A stretch of 64,000 nt of DNA, from the NCBI GenBank assembly GCA_902515565.1, contig CABXVR010000001.1:62001-126000 (forward strand). Reading direction: 5' to 3'. The notes under the pieces were generated by a model. It was not told where the DNA came from. It did no database searches and saw only the letters and a program-made list of their open reading frames with translations. Source of the DNA: an uncultured Bacteroidota bacterium (GTDB lineage: Bacteria > Bacteroidota > Bacteroidia > Flavobacteriales > Flavobacteriaceae). This document shows, in pieces, positions 9,018-18,439 of this stretch (its first letter is position 1; each line of letters starts with the position of its first letter). Both the position numbers and the translations under genes were made by a program.

Positions 9018-10383
9018 TGCTAATCTTTTTAGTTGAATTGACAAAAATTAAGGCCAGGCAAATCCAAAACCCATAAATTCTAAAAGTATCCATCTTTAGC
9101 CAATTTAACATAAATCCAGTCATAGATACAAACACGATTATGGCTAATAAGTTTTTTTGCCTATTCAAATTATTATAACACCAAATGAATATAAAGGTCA
9201 TAAACAACAAAAAACCTATTAATCCCAAAGCCCCTGTCTCAGCCGCTAGTCGTAAATAAAGATTGTACCCTGGTGGAAATCTTTTATTATTTTGATTAAG
9301 ATATTTTAATCTAAATTCCCAATTATTTCTTTTAGCCCAAGTTGGATACTTTGCTCTTGCTTCATATGCTTGCTGTCCATATCCAGTTCCAATAACTGGA
9401 TTTTCTAAAAATACCTGATACATTGCGTATTGAATTCCAAACCTTGATTTGTTGGAAAGCGAATGGTCATTATCGTTTAGTTTAAAAGATTGAATTTCAT
9501 TATCAACATAGTTTAAAATTTTTGGAGCGAAAGCTAAAAAACCAATTGAAATAGCTATCGCTGATGTTAACAAAATTTTAGAAAACAATTTATTATATTG
9601 ATAAGATTGAGAAATTACAATTACAAACATAATCGCTTGAACTATTATAATAAAGAATGCTGCTCTAGAGCCTGAGATAAAAGCTAGGGCTATTACCAAC
9701 AAGGCAGGCAGAAACCTTAAATAGCTTTTCGAGGTTATTATGTAGCTACACATCCATGAAAAAATTGTAATTAAATAAGTTCCAAGTGCAGGTGGTTCAA
9801 AAGTTACTGATGATATTCTTTTAAGTCTTAGGTCTGTTTTTGCCTCAACAAAAGGAAGGTAGTCAAAAATGTTTAAGACAGGTTTTTTTAAATTTATCAT
9901 ATTAAATTTAACCACTAAAATTTCGATTATAGCATAAACTATAACGATAACAAATGAGTAATAAATCGCTTTTCTGATTAGATAAATTAACCTTTTAGAA
10001 TCTATATTTAGAAAACTATTGTAAAATGTAATTGGCAATATAACGGCTGCTAAAATTAAAGAAAAATACTGTCTTAAAAATCTAACAACTCCGGAAGTTT
10101 GTTTAAAAGAATTGTCTAAAACTGTTTCAAAGTTAATCAAGGTTGTTAATGCTGCCCAAACCAAAAAAATAATTAATGAATAAAATATTGGGCTATGAAA
10201 AGGGAGTTTGATTTTTTTCTTAAATAATAGAGTAAAAAATGCTAATAAAAAAAACAAGACGCACGAGTCTCTATAATATTCTCCTAAAAAAGAAATTCCA
10301 TCCCATGAGTTAAAAGGAAGAAAAAATATTCCAGTTAAAATTAAAAAAAACGAAACGTTTAATATGTTAAGGTTTAATTTCAT
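9010..10383 (-). CDS. O-antigen ligase family membrane protein
   Basis: 457 residues with ten or more membrane helices. The large loop carries GTGYGQQAYEARAKYPTWAK and ends at RFPPGYNLYLRLAAETGALG, the Wzy_C/O-antigen ligase region in which a His is replaced by YNLYL. An earlier FEPPALGTYLITIFSW helix also fits. It overlaps the sulfotransferase gene by four bases. Together with the protein at 7033-8235 it gives the locus two members of this class, one probably polymerase and one ligase or exopolysaccharide polymerase. Confidence 0.82.
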   Translation of the reverse strand: MKLNLNILNVSFFLILTGIFFLPFNSWDGISFLGEYYRDSCVLFFLLAFFTLLFKKKIKLPFHSPIFYSLIIFLVWAALTTLINFETVLDNSFKQTSGVVRFLRQYFSLILAAVILPITFYNSFLNIDSKRLIYLIRKAIYYSFVIVIVYAIIEILVVKFNMINLKKPVLNIFDYLPFVEAKTDLRLKRISSVTFEPPALGTYLITIFSWMCSYIITSKSYLRFLPALLVIALAFISGSRAAFFIIIVQAIMFVIVISQSYQYNKLFSKILLTSAIAISIGFLAFAPKILNYVDNEIQSFKLNDNDHSLSNKSRFGIQYAMYQVFLENPVIGTGYGQQAYEARAKYPTWAKRNNWEFRLKYLNQNNKRFPPGYNLYLRLAAETGALGLIGFLLFMTFIFIWCYNNLNRQKNLLAIIVFVSMTGFMLNWLKMDTFRIYGFWICLALIFVNSTKKISNV

Positions 10384-11291
10384 TTATCGAAAAATTTTTT
10401 ATTCCACATACTGGTGTCAACACCTAATTTAGTAAGGTTATAAACTTCTTTCTTGAAAAGCTTCACAAGCTTGTTTTCGGTTTCCTCATCTACAGGAGCG
10501 GCCTTATAATGGTAATTGCTTATTAGGCTATTTTTAATTGATTTCATCCATGGTGAAATAGGTGCAATTTTTTTAAAAATAGTTTTAATTTTTCCTTGTT
10601 TAAAAATAAAATTTGTAATTATGTTTTTCTTGTAAAGCCCTCCTTTGTTATATCTATTGTTAGAGTTTTTAGGTGTAAATTCTGAGTCTACTTCAAGAAA
10701 TTTGTACACCTTAATTAAAGTTTTTTTTGTGTCTAAATTAAGCTCTTCTTGTGTTAAAATTAAAACATCTGAAAATACTTTTTTAGCTTCAATAATTTTA
10801 TCATAGTAAAAGGAGTTAAACGTATAAAGCCAAAAATCTGAATATTGCTGACTCTTCCTAAAGTTCTCCAAATCTAGAGATTTTCTAAAACTTTCTGTTT
10901 CTCTATGCTCTCTTAATAGGTGTAAATAGTTTGAATAAGCTCTTTTAATTGGGTCGCGTATTAATATAATTACTTTTGGGTTATCTAATTCTTTATTAAT
11001 TTTTTTAAAAGAGTTTGGGTAATTAATGTATGAAGGTGATGTCTCTCCAATTGTTTTCTCACCAGAAACTCCTTCAAACATTTTAAAATATGAATCTAAA
11101 CTTTTGACTTGACTTTTTTTGGCTTCTAAATCTCCAGGGCCTTTGTTCAGTTTTGAAATATACGATTGTGTAAAATAATGAAGCTCCTTTTGTTTTGGCA
11201 TAAATATTTCAGGGTGCGCATCAACATAATAATGTAGGGCTGTCGAGCCACATTTTGGGAACCCTGAAATTATAAAGTGTGGTTTATTCAT
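10380..11291 (-). CDS. PAPS-dependent sulfotransferase
   Basis: 303 residues. FIISGFPKCGSTALHYYVDAH is the 5'-phosphosulfate loop of heparan-sulfate-type sulfotransferases, and KVIILIRDPIKRAYSNYLH is the 3'-phosphate-binding motif, with the usual NNRYNKG segment near the end. It is predicted to move sulfate from PAPS to a hydroxyl or amine of the polysaccharide or a precursor. Sulfated exopolysaccharides are common in marine bacteria. It lies inside the operon, overlapping the ligase gene by four bases and three bases from the flippase, so the glycan from this locus is probably sulfated. No PAPS-synthesis genes are in view. Confidence 0.92.
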   Translation of the reverse strand: MNKPHFIISGFPKCGSTALHYYVDAHPEIFMPKQKELHYFTQSYISKLNKGPGDLEAKKSQVKSLDSYFKMFEGVSGEKTIGETSPSYINYPNSFKKINKELDNPKVIILIRDPIKRAYSNYLHLLREHRETESFRKSLDLENFRKSQQYSDFWLYTFNSFYYDKIIEAKKVFSDVLILTQEELNLDTKKTLIKVYKFLEVDSEFTPKNSNNRYNKGGLYKKNIITNFIFKQGKIKTIFKKIAPISPWMKSIKNSLISNYHYKAAPVDEETENKLVKLFKKEVYNLTKLGVDTSMWNKKFFDK

Positions 11292-11294
11292 GCT

Positions 11295-12578
11295 TTAAGA
11301 AATAAAGGTTTTAACATTGTCTAAATAAAATACAAGAGCTGATGCAAGTATTTTTGATATTACAAAGCTAGTAGTTGTCGATATTGCCGCGCCCAACATT
11401 CCAAGTGGTGGGACTAAAATGATATTCAACACTACATTAATTAATAGCGAGGTTAGTAAAATAACATTTAGTTTTTTTTGCCTTCCAGTCATATTGAGAT
11501 AAAGAGCAGATGGCCCTGTAATAGAGTTAAAAAATTGTGCAATAAGCAAAATCCATAAAGCATTTTTAGCCAATATATAATTACTGCCAAAAGTGGACAA
11601 AACATATTCTGAAAATAATAATAATAATATTATAATAGGGAGGCTAATTACAACGTTTATTCTTGTAGCTTTTTTTAAAATTAATTTAAGCTGAGAAAAA
11701 TTTTTATCATTATATATACTTGCGATTTTTGGTGCTATGACAATGTTTACAGAAATTAAAGCTAGTGCTGTTACTGTCGCTAATTTAACAGCAATAGAAT
11801 AATATGCGACTGACTCAAAAGTATCATAAGCGCTAATAAAAAGCACGTCTGTACTTTGCATCAAAAAATATGATATTGCGCTAAGAGCCATCGGATATGA
11901 GGTTCTTAAAATTTCTGTTGAAGAAAAATTATGGGCTGCAGATTTGGGAAAATTTTTTTTGAATAAGAAAAAGTAAACTACTGCTGTGCTAATAACAAAA
12001 ATCACTACAAAGCTGTAAATAAACCATACAACTAAATCTTCTGGGCTGTCAATTATATAAAGAATAATAGAAAAAATAAAGAAAGGTGTATATCTAAAAA
12101 CATTTCTAAAACCCTCTGAAATTAAAGTGTGTTTTAATGCTCGTATTGTGTCTATATTAAGCATTGTAATTGAGTAGAAAACTAAACCTTGTAAAGATAA
12201 GTTTACCAATTCATAAGCTCCTTGTTTATTAAAAATTTGATTAATAATCTCTTTATCAATTACAAGCAGTGGCAAGTATAAAATACTGCAAGCTATTAGA
12301 ATTAAAAAATTCATTTTAAAATAAATCGATCTAATTGAGCCAAATGATTTTTTTGAAGTTAAAATGCCCGAATAATATATAATAGCTTGATTTGTGCCAA
12401 GTAAAGATGCTCCGCTTAAAATCATAAGAAAAGATCTTACAAAATCATATTGGCCAACAATTTCAGCTGAAAATGAATTTGTTAAAAACAATGAAAGTAA
12501 AAACATCAATAAGATTCCTGATGCCCTTAACAACAGAACCTTTAAGCTGTTTTTTATTAAAAAGTTTTTTAACATCAA
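11295..12578 (-). CDS. Polysaccharide flippase (Wzx/MATE-like, MVF superfamily)
   Basis: 427 residues, about 12 membrane helices, with the oligosaccharide flippase pattern: KVLLLRASGILLMFLLSLFL at the N-terminus, LRTSYPMALSAISYFLMQST mid-protein and a polar loop with KKATRINVVISLPI. It should turn the lipid-linked repeat unit across the inner membrane. It is four bases from the Wzz-like gene and three from the sulfotransferase. A second, different flippase occurs in the downstream cluster at 54 kb. Confidence 0.9.
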   Translation of the reverse strand: MMLKNFLIKNSLKVLLLRASGILLMFLLSLFLTNSFSAEIVGQYDFVRSFLMILSGASLLGTNQAIIYYSGILTSKKSFGSIRSIYFKMNFLILIACSILYLPLLVIDKEIINQIFNKQGAYELVNLSLQGLVFYSITMLNIDTIRALKHTLISEGFRNVFRYTPFFIFSIILYIIDSPEDLVVWFIYSFVVIFVISTAVVYFFLFKKNFPKSAAHNFSSTEILRTSYPMALSAISYFLMQSTDVLFISAYDTFESVAYYSIAVKLATVTALALISVNIVIAPKIASIYNDKNFSQLKLILKKATRINVVISLPIIILLLLFSEYVLSTFGSNYILAKNALWILLIAQFFNSITGPSALYLNMTGRQKKLNVILLTSLLINVVLNIILVPPLGMLGAAISTTTSFVISKILASALVFYLDNVKTFIS

Positions 12579-12582
12579 GGCT

Positions 12583-13566
12583 CTAAAGTTGCTTGCTTTC
12601 TAAATTATCTAGCCAAGAATATGTCTTCCTTAAAACCTGAATTATTATAAAAATGAAGCAAAGAAGAAGTGGATAGTAGATTATTTTGTTACTCTTAATT
12701 GAGCTGGTTTCAATCATTAGGTTTGAGTTGTTAACAACAACAACGGTATTGTTAGAGTATATTTTTTCTTCTTTTAAAATTTCTATCTCTTTTGTCAACT
12801 CAATTTTAGTGTTTATTAGATCATTCGGTCTTATGTCCTTATTGTCAACGTAAAATTGAGAGTCTTTGTTAGAAGAGTTAGAAATCTCATTTGTGTATTT
12901 TAAAATTATCGCGTCAATCTGATTAATAGCTTTTTCATTACTTTCTATTCTGTCTGAAAAACTGTTCATTTTTCTTAACTTAAGTTCAGTAAATAAGGAG
13001 TTTGTATTTAAATAATCGATAATAACGTCTATCGTTTGGCTATCTGCTGTTGGGCTAAAAGAGCAAGTCAATGTGTGGTATTTATAATTTGAAATAAAAC
13101 TATTTGTCATTGAAAGATTATCTTCAAAAGTTAAATTCTCAAAAAGTGTTTTTATCTCATTTGCCTTAAAGGTTTCATCATTAATGATTTCTTGTAAATT
13201 AACTATTGGAGATATTGTTAGCTCAAAAACATTTAATTCTTCTGACGAAAACCCTATTTCATTAAAAAAACTAATATCGTTTGCCTCAATTTTTTGGTTT
13301 ATTAATGAAACGGCGTCGTATACATAATTAACAGCATCAAAGTTTACCTTTAAAAGCACTGACGCTTCTTTATCAGAATTGTTTTGACTTTCACTAAAAA
13401 AACCTAAAATTGCTCCAAATGATATTAAAAATAAAAAAGCTTTCCACTGTCTGATTAAGTATTTAGCCCACTTAAAAAAGAAAATGATTATTTTAACAAA
13501 TGTAGCTTGAATCTTTTTAAACAATACAATTATGTCTATTTCTTCTTGGTTTTCGTTAATGCTCAT
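12583..13566 (-). CDS. Wzz-like chain-length determinant protein
   Basis: 327 residues with one membrane helix near residues 40-58 (WKAFLFLISFGAILGFF), a long helical periplasmic stretch (about 60-290) and a second helix near the C-terminus (IIYYPLLLCFIFIIIQVL). Two helices flanking a coiled periplasmic domain is the Wzz/PCP topology that controls polysaccharide chain length. It has no tyrosine-kinase domain. It is the first gene of the minus-strand operon, with a 94-base gap to the GH3-like gene that would hold the operon promoter, although I see no clear -7 box there. Confidence 0.78.
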   Translation of the reverse strand: MSINENQEEIDIIVLFKKIQATFVKIIIFFFKWAKYLIRQWKAFLFLISFGAILGFFSESQNNSDKEASVLLKVNFDAVNYVYDAVSLINQKIEANDISFFNEIGFSSEELNVFELTISPIVNLQEIINDETFKANEIKTLFENLTFEDNLSMTNSFISNYKYHTLTCSFSPTADSQTIDVIIDYLNTNSLFTELKLRKMNSFSDRIESNEKAINQIDAIILKYTNEISNSSNKDSQFYVDNKDIRPNDLINTKIELTKEIEILKEEKIYSNNTVVVVNNSNLMIETSSIKSNKIIYYPLLLCFIFIIIQVLRKTYSWLDNLESKQL

Positions 13567-13660
13567 GACTTGTTTTTTTATAAACCTATTCGTTTTTCTA
13601 TTTATTAGATGGTTTAAATAATTAACGAATAATATGTTGGTTTATTTTATTCATTAATAC

Positions 13661-15172
13661 TTATGTTTTTATGTAACTTAAAAGTTGGTCTGCAATTTTT
13701 CGGTCATTTGATAATTTTGGGATTTTAAACTGCCCACCCAGCTTGTTTTGAGAGCTCATATAATTGTTGAATCCGCTTTGTTTAATTGCCCTTATCTTAA
13801 GAGGTTGAAGTATTTTCCCTTGAACAAGGTCTAAATAGTACTTGTTTTCATCTTGCATTGCCTGGTCAAGTATTGTAGAAAACCTTTCAAGGTTGACATT
13901 GTCTGATGAAAACTCTATAAACCATTCGTGATATGGAAGCTCGTTGATTGGGTTTACTTCAGGTGCTACTGTAAACTCTGTTATTAAAATCTTTCGTTTA
14001 GAACACGCCTTATTAATGGCGTTTTCTACATCTTTAACTATAACATGTTCTCCAAAAGCAGAAATAAAATGCTTAACCCTTCCGGTTACTAAAATTTTGT
14101 GAGGTTTGAGTTGTGTAAACATTATTGTATCTCCTGTATTATATGCCCAGAGCCCTGCATTAGTAGAAATGATTAGAACATAATTGGTCTCTAATTTAAC
14201 ATCCTTAACTGTAATTCTTTTGAATATATTTTGGTTAAAATCCTCAACAGAAATAAATTCATAAAAAATTCCAGAGTTAAGAAGCAATAATAAATCTTTG
14301 CTTGTTTGATTATTTTGAAAAGCAAAAAAACCTTCACTTGCAGGGTAAAATTCAATGCTATCAACTTTTCTGCCAATTAAATCAATAAATTTTTTCTTAT
14401 ACGGTTCATAATTAACTCCACCGTAAATAAATAAATTAAAATTTTTAAAAACCTCTCCAATTTTAATGCCCTTTAGCTTTTGAATTTTTTCGAAGTACAT
14501 CTGAACCCATGAAGGAATTCCACCAATGATCCTCATGTCTTCATTAATTGTTTCTTCTATTATTTTGTCAACTTTTGTTTCCCAGTCTTCAATACAGTTT
14601 GTTTCCCATGAGGGGAGTCTACTTGATTGCAAATATTTAGGGACATGATGGGCGGATATTCCGGACAGCCTTCCTGTTTTAATCACTCCATTGGTGTCAA
14701 GAGCAGGGCTTCCTTGTAAAAAAATTAATTTTCCGGCCAAAAAATCAGTCTTTCCGGTTTCGTTTATATACAGAAGCATTGCATTTTTAGATGCGTTAAA
14801 GTGTTCTGGAAGACTTTCTTTTGTGATTGGAATGTATTTTACACCTGACGTTGTTCCTGATGTAATCGCAAAATAAACGGGAAGACCTTTCCATAAAATA
14901 TTCTTTTCTCCCTTTTTTATAAGATCTATGTAAGGGGTAAACTCTTCATAATCTCGGATTGGTATATTATTTACAAAGTCTTTATGAGAATTTACGGAGT
15001 TAAAGTTATGCTCCTGACCAAACTTAGTGTTTTGTGCAGATTTTAAAAGTCTTTTAAAAACTCTATCTTGAGTCTTAACAGGGTTCAAAGACCATCTGTC
15101 TGTCGCTCTTTTTGTTCTATGAGCAATTCTTTTAGCCAGTACTTGCTTTAAAAAACTTCCTAGATTATTCAA
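13661..15172 (-). CDS. GH3 auxin-responsive promoter family protein (acyl-adenylating enzyme)
   Basis: 503 residues, the usual length of bacterial GH3-family proteins. The ATP-binding motif is FAITSGTTSGVKYIPIT, with FYPASEGFFAFQNN and YNTGDTIMFTQ further on, as in the ANL/GH3 adenylate-forming superfamily. Plant GH3 enzymes conjugate amino acids to hormones; the bacterial substrate is unknown. The gene overlaps the M23 peptidase gene by eight bases, a pairing common in flavobacteria, so it is likely cotranscribed with that envelope protein. The protein is predicted cytoplasmic. Confidence 0.9.
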   Translation of the reverse strand: MNNLGSFLKQVLAKRIAHRTKRATDRWSLNPVKTQDRVFKRLLKSAQNTKFGQEHNFNSVNSHKDFVNNIPIRDYEEFTPYIDLIKKGEKNILWKGLPVYFAITSGTTSGVKYIPITKESLPEHFNASKNAMLLYINETGKTDFLAGKLIFLQGSPALDTNGVIKTGRLSGISAHHVPKYLQSSRLPSWETNCIEDWETKVDKIIEETINEDMRIIGGIPSWVQMYFEKIQKLKGIKIGEVFKNFNLFIYGGVNYEPYKKKFIDLIGRKVDSIEFYPASEGFFAFQNNQTSKDLLLLLNSGIFYEFISVEDFNQNIFKRITVKDVKLETNYVLIISTNAGLWAYNTGDTIMFTQLKPHKILVTGRVKHFISAFGEHVIVKDVENAINKACSKRKILITEFTVAPEVNPINELPYHEWFIEFSSDNVNLERFSTILDQAMQDENKYYLDLVQGKILQPLKIRAIKQSGFNNYMSSQNKLGGQFKIPKLSNDRKIADQLLSYIKT

Positions 15173-16028
15173 AATTAATTAGTGTGTTTGGGTCAATTGA
15201 AAAGCCCTCGCTCCAAAGCTCAAAATGAAGATGAGGCCCGCTTGTTAAAACTCCGCTATTTCCAGATAACGCTATAATCTCTCCTTGCTTAACTATTTCT
15301 CCTTGAAACTTTAACAGCTTTGAGTTATGTTTATATACAGAAATCAGATCGTTTCCGTGATCAATTATTAATACATAGCCGGTTTGAGTTGTCCACTCTG
15401 AAAGGATTACTCGTCCATTTGAAACTGACTTTACTGCTGTACCAATGTCTACACTTATATCAATTGCTAAGTGATCGTCTGCAATTGAGTAGTTTTGGGA
15501 AACAGCCCCGCTTATTGGGGCAGATAAAAGATAAAAGTCTTTATTTTTATTAATATTCTCTAAATTATACTTGTCTTCGTTGTCAACTAATTGACGTAAT
15601 ATAGAATCTTCTTTAGATTTTTCTATTATTTGAAGATCCAAAATATCTTTAGAAATAATTGAATCTGGCTTGTATTCAATTGTTTCTAAATCACCGGTCA
15701 AGACTTGTTTTAAAGAGTTAATATATTGGTCATTCAAAAAAACTATTTGCCTTAAGGAGTCTGTTTTATAGCTAAGCATATTTGCTTGTTTTTGTAAGCT
15801 TGTAGATGAATATCCAGGAATATATTCTCTGATTGGAGTAAAAAAAAGAATTCCAGATGTTATCAAAACAATAATAAACGTTAGCGCAAACAGGACTGAA
15901 AATACGTTTAGTCTACTTATCTTAAATGAATATTTTTCTTCATAAGTGCTGTCGTTTAGAAGAACCAGCCTGTACTTGGTTAAAAGTTTTGATATAAAGC
16001 TTTTTTTGCCTGTCTGCTTACTTTTCAT
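15165..16028 (-). CDS. M23 family metallopeptidase, membrane-anchored
   Basis: 287 residues: a short basic cytoplasmic N-terminus, one membrane helix around residues 38-60, a coiled region (KQANMLSYKTDSLRQ) and a C-terminal LytM/peptidase M23 domain. The zinc site is visible as DHLAIDISVDIGT and the HxH in GPHLHFELW. It probably cuts or regulates cutting of peptidoglycan cross-bridges in the periplasm. A -7 box lies only five bases before the start codon, so the transcript may have almost no leader. It overlaps the GH3-like gene downstream. Confidence 0.92.
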   Translation of the reverse strand: MKSKQTGKKSFISKLLTKYRLVLLNDSTYEEKYSFKISRLNVFSVLFALTFIIVLITSGILFFTPIREYIPGYSSTSLQKQANMLSYKTDSLRQIVFLNDQYINSLKQVLTGDLETIEYKPDSIISKDILDLQIIEKSKEDSILRQLVDNEDKYNLENINKNKDFYLLSAPISGAVSQNYSIADDHLAIDISVDIGTAVKSVSNGRVILSEWTTQTGYVLIIDHGNDLISVYKHNSKLLKFQGEIVKQGEIIALSGNSGVLTSGPHLHFELWSEGFSIDPNTLINFE

Positions 16029-16033
16029 AATTA

Positions 16034-16041
16034 CAAAACTA
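16034..16041 (-). promoter_or_regulatory. -7 box for the M23/GH3-like operon
   Basis: On the minus strand the sequence reads TAGTTTTG, fitting TAnnTTTG, five bases before the M23 start codon. The very short spacing suggests a nearly leaderless mRNA. No clear -33 TTG was identified. Confidence 0.45.
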
Positions 16042-16090
16042 ATTAAATAATCTTAAATGTGTAAAATGTACAATAATTAGTCAGATTTAT

Positions 16091-16098
16091 TAACTTTG
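16091..16098 (+). promoter_or_regulatory. -7 box for tatA
   Basis: TAACTTTG matches TAnnTTTG and lies 14 bases before the tatA start codon. It is back-to-back with the minus-strand box of the M23 gene, making a divergent promoter region of about 85 bases. Confidence 0.5.
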
Positions 16099-16112
16099 TA
16101 AAAAAAATAACA

Positions 16113-16301
16113 ATGATTAGTTACATTTTACCACTTGCTGTTCCGGGATGGGGTTCCATTGCGATAATTGCATTAGCTATAATATTTCTTTTCGGAGGAA
16201 AAAAAATTCCTGAATTAATGAAAGGTATTGGTGGAGGAATAAAAGAATTTAAAAAAGCTAGTAAAGAAGAGAGTTCTGAAGAGGAAGAAGAGACAAAATA
16301 G
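16113..16301 (+). CDS. tatA: Twin-arginine translocase subunit TatA/TatE
   Basis: 62 residues. One N-terminal membrane helix ([18 protein letters not shown]), the [23 protein letters not shown] hinge and amphipathic helix, and an acidic tail are diagnostic of TatA/E. It forms the pore for export of folded proteins across the inner membrane. tatC is not in the window. It is a single gene between divergent M23 and convergent DUF4837 genes. Confidence 0.95.
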   Translation: MISYILPLAVPGWGSIAIIALAIIFLFGGKKIPELMKGIGGGIKEFKKASKEESSEEEEETK

Positions 16302-16306
16302 TTCTT

Positions 16307-17260
16307 TTAATCGATTGTAATGCTTTTTATAATTGATTCCAGTTCAAAAATATAGCTTCTTTTATTTACAGATGGCGCATAAACAAAGCCATCTACATAA
16401 ATTTGCCTATTGTTTTTTATGTCATCAAATTTGTAACCAATAAAGGGGCCTGCCATAAATTGGTTTTTGACTTCCCACATTCCACGAAACTCTTCGTAAT
16501 TTATTCCATTAGTTAAAACTCCTTTTAATGTGCTTATCAAATAGCCATTATCTACACTCATGTTTGTGTTGTCTACAGGGCCCGGTATGTGTAGCTTTGA
16601 TATAGAGTCCCTAATTTTTAAATATGATTCTGTAGAGTGATTGTCTTTATTTGAAGCTTTATAAGCCATAAGGTTTAGAGTCCCTGATTTTATGTCTTTT
16701 CTGAGCCAAATAAAATCCTTTGTAGATTTTGCAACTCTATATACTGATGGGTATTTTATGCTTATATTAAAATTCTTTTTTATTTCTAAATCTTTGGATA
16801 AAGATTTTTTTATTCTTCTTTGTTTTTCCTTGATCTCATTTTGAGTTATTAAAGCTATTATTGAATCTCTGTCTTTAGAAATTTGTTTGGTTATCTCAGA
16901 GAGGGTTGGACCGCTAAACTCTATGACAATTTGCGGCTTTGCATATTTATTATACGTAATGGTTGTGTTTGTCTTCGCGGCTTTGTTGACTTTAATAATT
17001 GTTCTGTTTTTTGTAACAAAACCTGAAAAAACATGAGAGGGAATGTGCCTAAGTTTAAAAAGAGGCTCTCTTTGAGGCAAGCCATAAGCTGGTTTTGAAA
17101 AACTCTCCTTTAGGGTTTTCCCTATGGTTCCGTCCCATAATTCGTCGCTCAATACTGTTGAGATTTCATTCAAATTCCCTGAGGAAGCGGAGAGCATGCT
17201 TTGATTGTTGTTTTCTTCACAAGAAAATAAAATCACAAAAATTATAAAAAGCTTTTTCAT
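16307..17260 (-). CDS. DUF4837 family lipoprotein
   Basis: 317 residues. The N-terminus MKKLFIIFVILFSCEENNN is a lipoprotein signal with the lipid-accepting Cys at residue 14. The remainder matches the Bacteroidota DUF4837 family: segments PSVYRVAKSTKDFIWLRKD and LISTLKGVLTNGINYEEFRGMWEVK are typical. The function is unknown and the likely location is the periplasm or outer membrane. It sits nine bases downstream of the lytic transglycosylase gene, an arrangement seen in other flavobacteria, hinting at a cell-wall role. Confidence 0.83.
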   Translation of the reverse strand: MKKLFIIFVILFSCEENNNQSMLSASSGNLNEISTVLSDELWDGTIGKTLKESFSKPAYGLPQREPLFKLRHIPSHVFSGFVTKNRTIIKVNKAAKTNTTITYNKYAKPQIVIEFSGPTLSEITKQISKDRDSIIALITQNEIKEKQRRIKKSLSKDLEIKKNFNISIKYPSVYRVAKSTKDFIWLRKDIKSGTLNLMAYKASNKDNHSTESYLKIRDSISKLHIPGPVDNTNMSVDNGYLISTLKGVLTNGINYEEFRGMWEVKNQFMAGPFIGYKFDDIKNNRQIYVDGFVYAPSVNKRSYIFELESIIKSITID

Positions 17261-17269
17261 ACTTCTAAG

Positions 17270-18424
17270 TTATTGTTTTTTTGGAAACTTCTTTGGGAAT
17301 ATGATTAGTCTCTTTCCGATTCCTAACTTATCATCTTTGAGTTTGTTCCATTTTTTTATATCACTAACTCTTACTCCATAATTTCTGGCAATTTTTCCTA
17401 AAAAATCTCCGTTAACAACTCTATATACAGTTCGTGAGTTTAATTCATACAGCTGAGGTAATGGTTTTTCTCTAGAGTTATAATCTAGTTCCGCCATATT
17501 ATATATTTCGACTTCTTTTTCTGTGAAGATGTCTGTGTGTCCTTGTGGTAATGTTAAATAATATTGCTTGTTTTTTACACTCGGAATAATGCTATGAATA
17601 TAAGAAGGATTTAAAAAATTTAATGTGTCTATGGAGATGTCTATTTTGTCAGAAATATGACTAAAAGACACCATTTTTTTAATTGGTATAGAGTCTGTAA
17701 GAGCAATTGCCAATTCGTTATTCTTCTTTTTAATTTCATGTTTGTGCGCAAATTCAAACAAGTACAATGTTGCTATAAAGGAAGGAACGTAATTAGCTGT
17801 TTCTTTGGGTAAATAACCTCTTAAATTCCAAAAATTTGAGTAGCCAGAAGCTTTTATGGCTCTTCTAATGTTTCCTGGTCCGTAATTATATGCGGCAATA
17901 GCTAGGTTCCAATCATTAAATCGTGCATATAGTTCAGATAAGTATTTAGCTGCGGCCTCAGAAGATTTAATCGGGTCCATTCTCTCGTCAACATAACTAT
18001 TAACTTTTAAGTCTAAGTCTTTCGCGGTATTAAACATAAACTGCCATAATCCTGTAGCTCCAACTCTTGATTTTGCTCGTGGGTTTAAAGCAGACTCTAT
18101 TACTGGAAGGTATTTTAGCTCTAGTGGAACATTATACTTTTGTAGTGCGTTTTCGAAAATTGGAAAAAAATACTCTGATTTGCTGTAAAGCTCTAAATAT
18201 GTTGATTGTCTATTCTCTAAATAATTTATTATTGTCTCTTCCAGCAAGGGAGTGTAATCAATTTGAAAAGGGGTTTTTGAGTTAATGTATTCAATTCGAG
18301 ATTTTATAGAATCTTTATCTATTATAACCTTTTTCAATTTAATATTTGAAGGGATCGAGGAGCTTTGTGGCTGCTGGTAACTTGAATAATTAAATAAAAA
18401 AACTAAAAATATCTTTGTTAACAT
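17270..18424 (-). CDS. Membrane-bound lytic murein transglycosylase with LysM (MltD-like)
   Basis: 384 residues. A short signal sequence is followed by an SLT domain: LPVIESALNPRAKSRVGAT includes the catalytic Glu, then GLWQFMFNTAKDL and AIAAYNYGPGNIRRAI. A single C-terminal LysM repeat (YRVVNGDFLGKIARNYGVRV) would bind peptidoglycan. The enzyme cleaves the glycan strands to 1,6-anhydro products. E. coli MltD carries more than one LysM repeat; this one is shorter. It is likely cotranscribed with DUF4837 and lies 15 bases from pgk. Confidence 0.92.
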   Translation of the reverse strand: MLTKIFLVFLFNYSSYQQPQSSSIPSNIKLKKVIIDKDSIKSRIEYINSKTPFQIDYTPLLEETIINYLENRQSTYLELYSKSEYFFPIFENALQKYNVPLELKYLPVIESALNPRAKSRVGATGLWQFMFNTAKDLDLKVNSYVDERMDPIKSSEAAAKYLSELYARFNDWNLAIAAYNYGPGNIRRAIKASGYSNFWNLRGYLPKETANYVPSFIATLYLFEFAHKHEIKKKNNELAIALTDSIPIKKMVSFSHISDKIDISIDTLNFLNPSYIHSIIPSVKNKQYYLTLPQGHTDIFTEKEVEIYNMAELDYNSREKPLPQLYELNSRTVYRVVNGDFLGKIARNYGVRVSDIKKWNKLKDDKLGIGKRLIIFPKKFPKKQ

Positions 18425-18439
18425 TTAAATCTTATTTTT

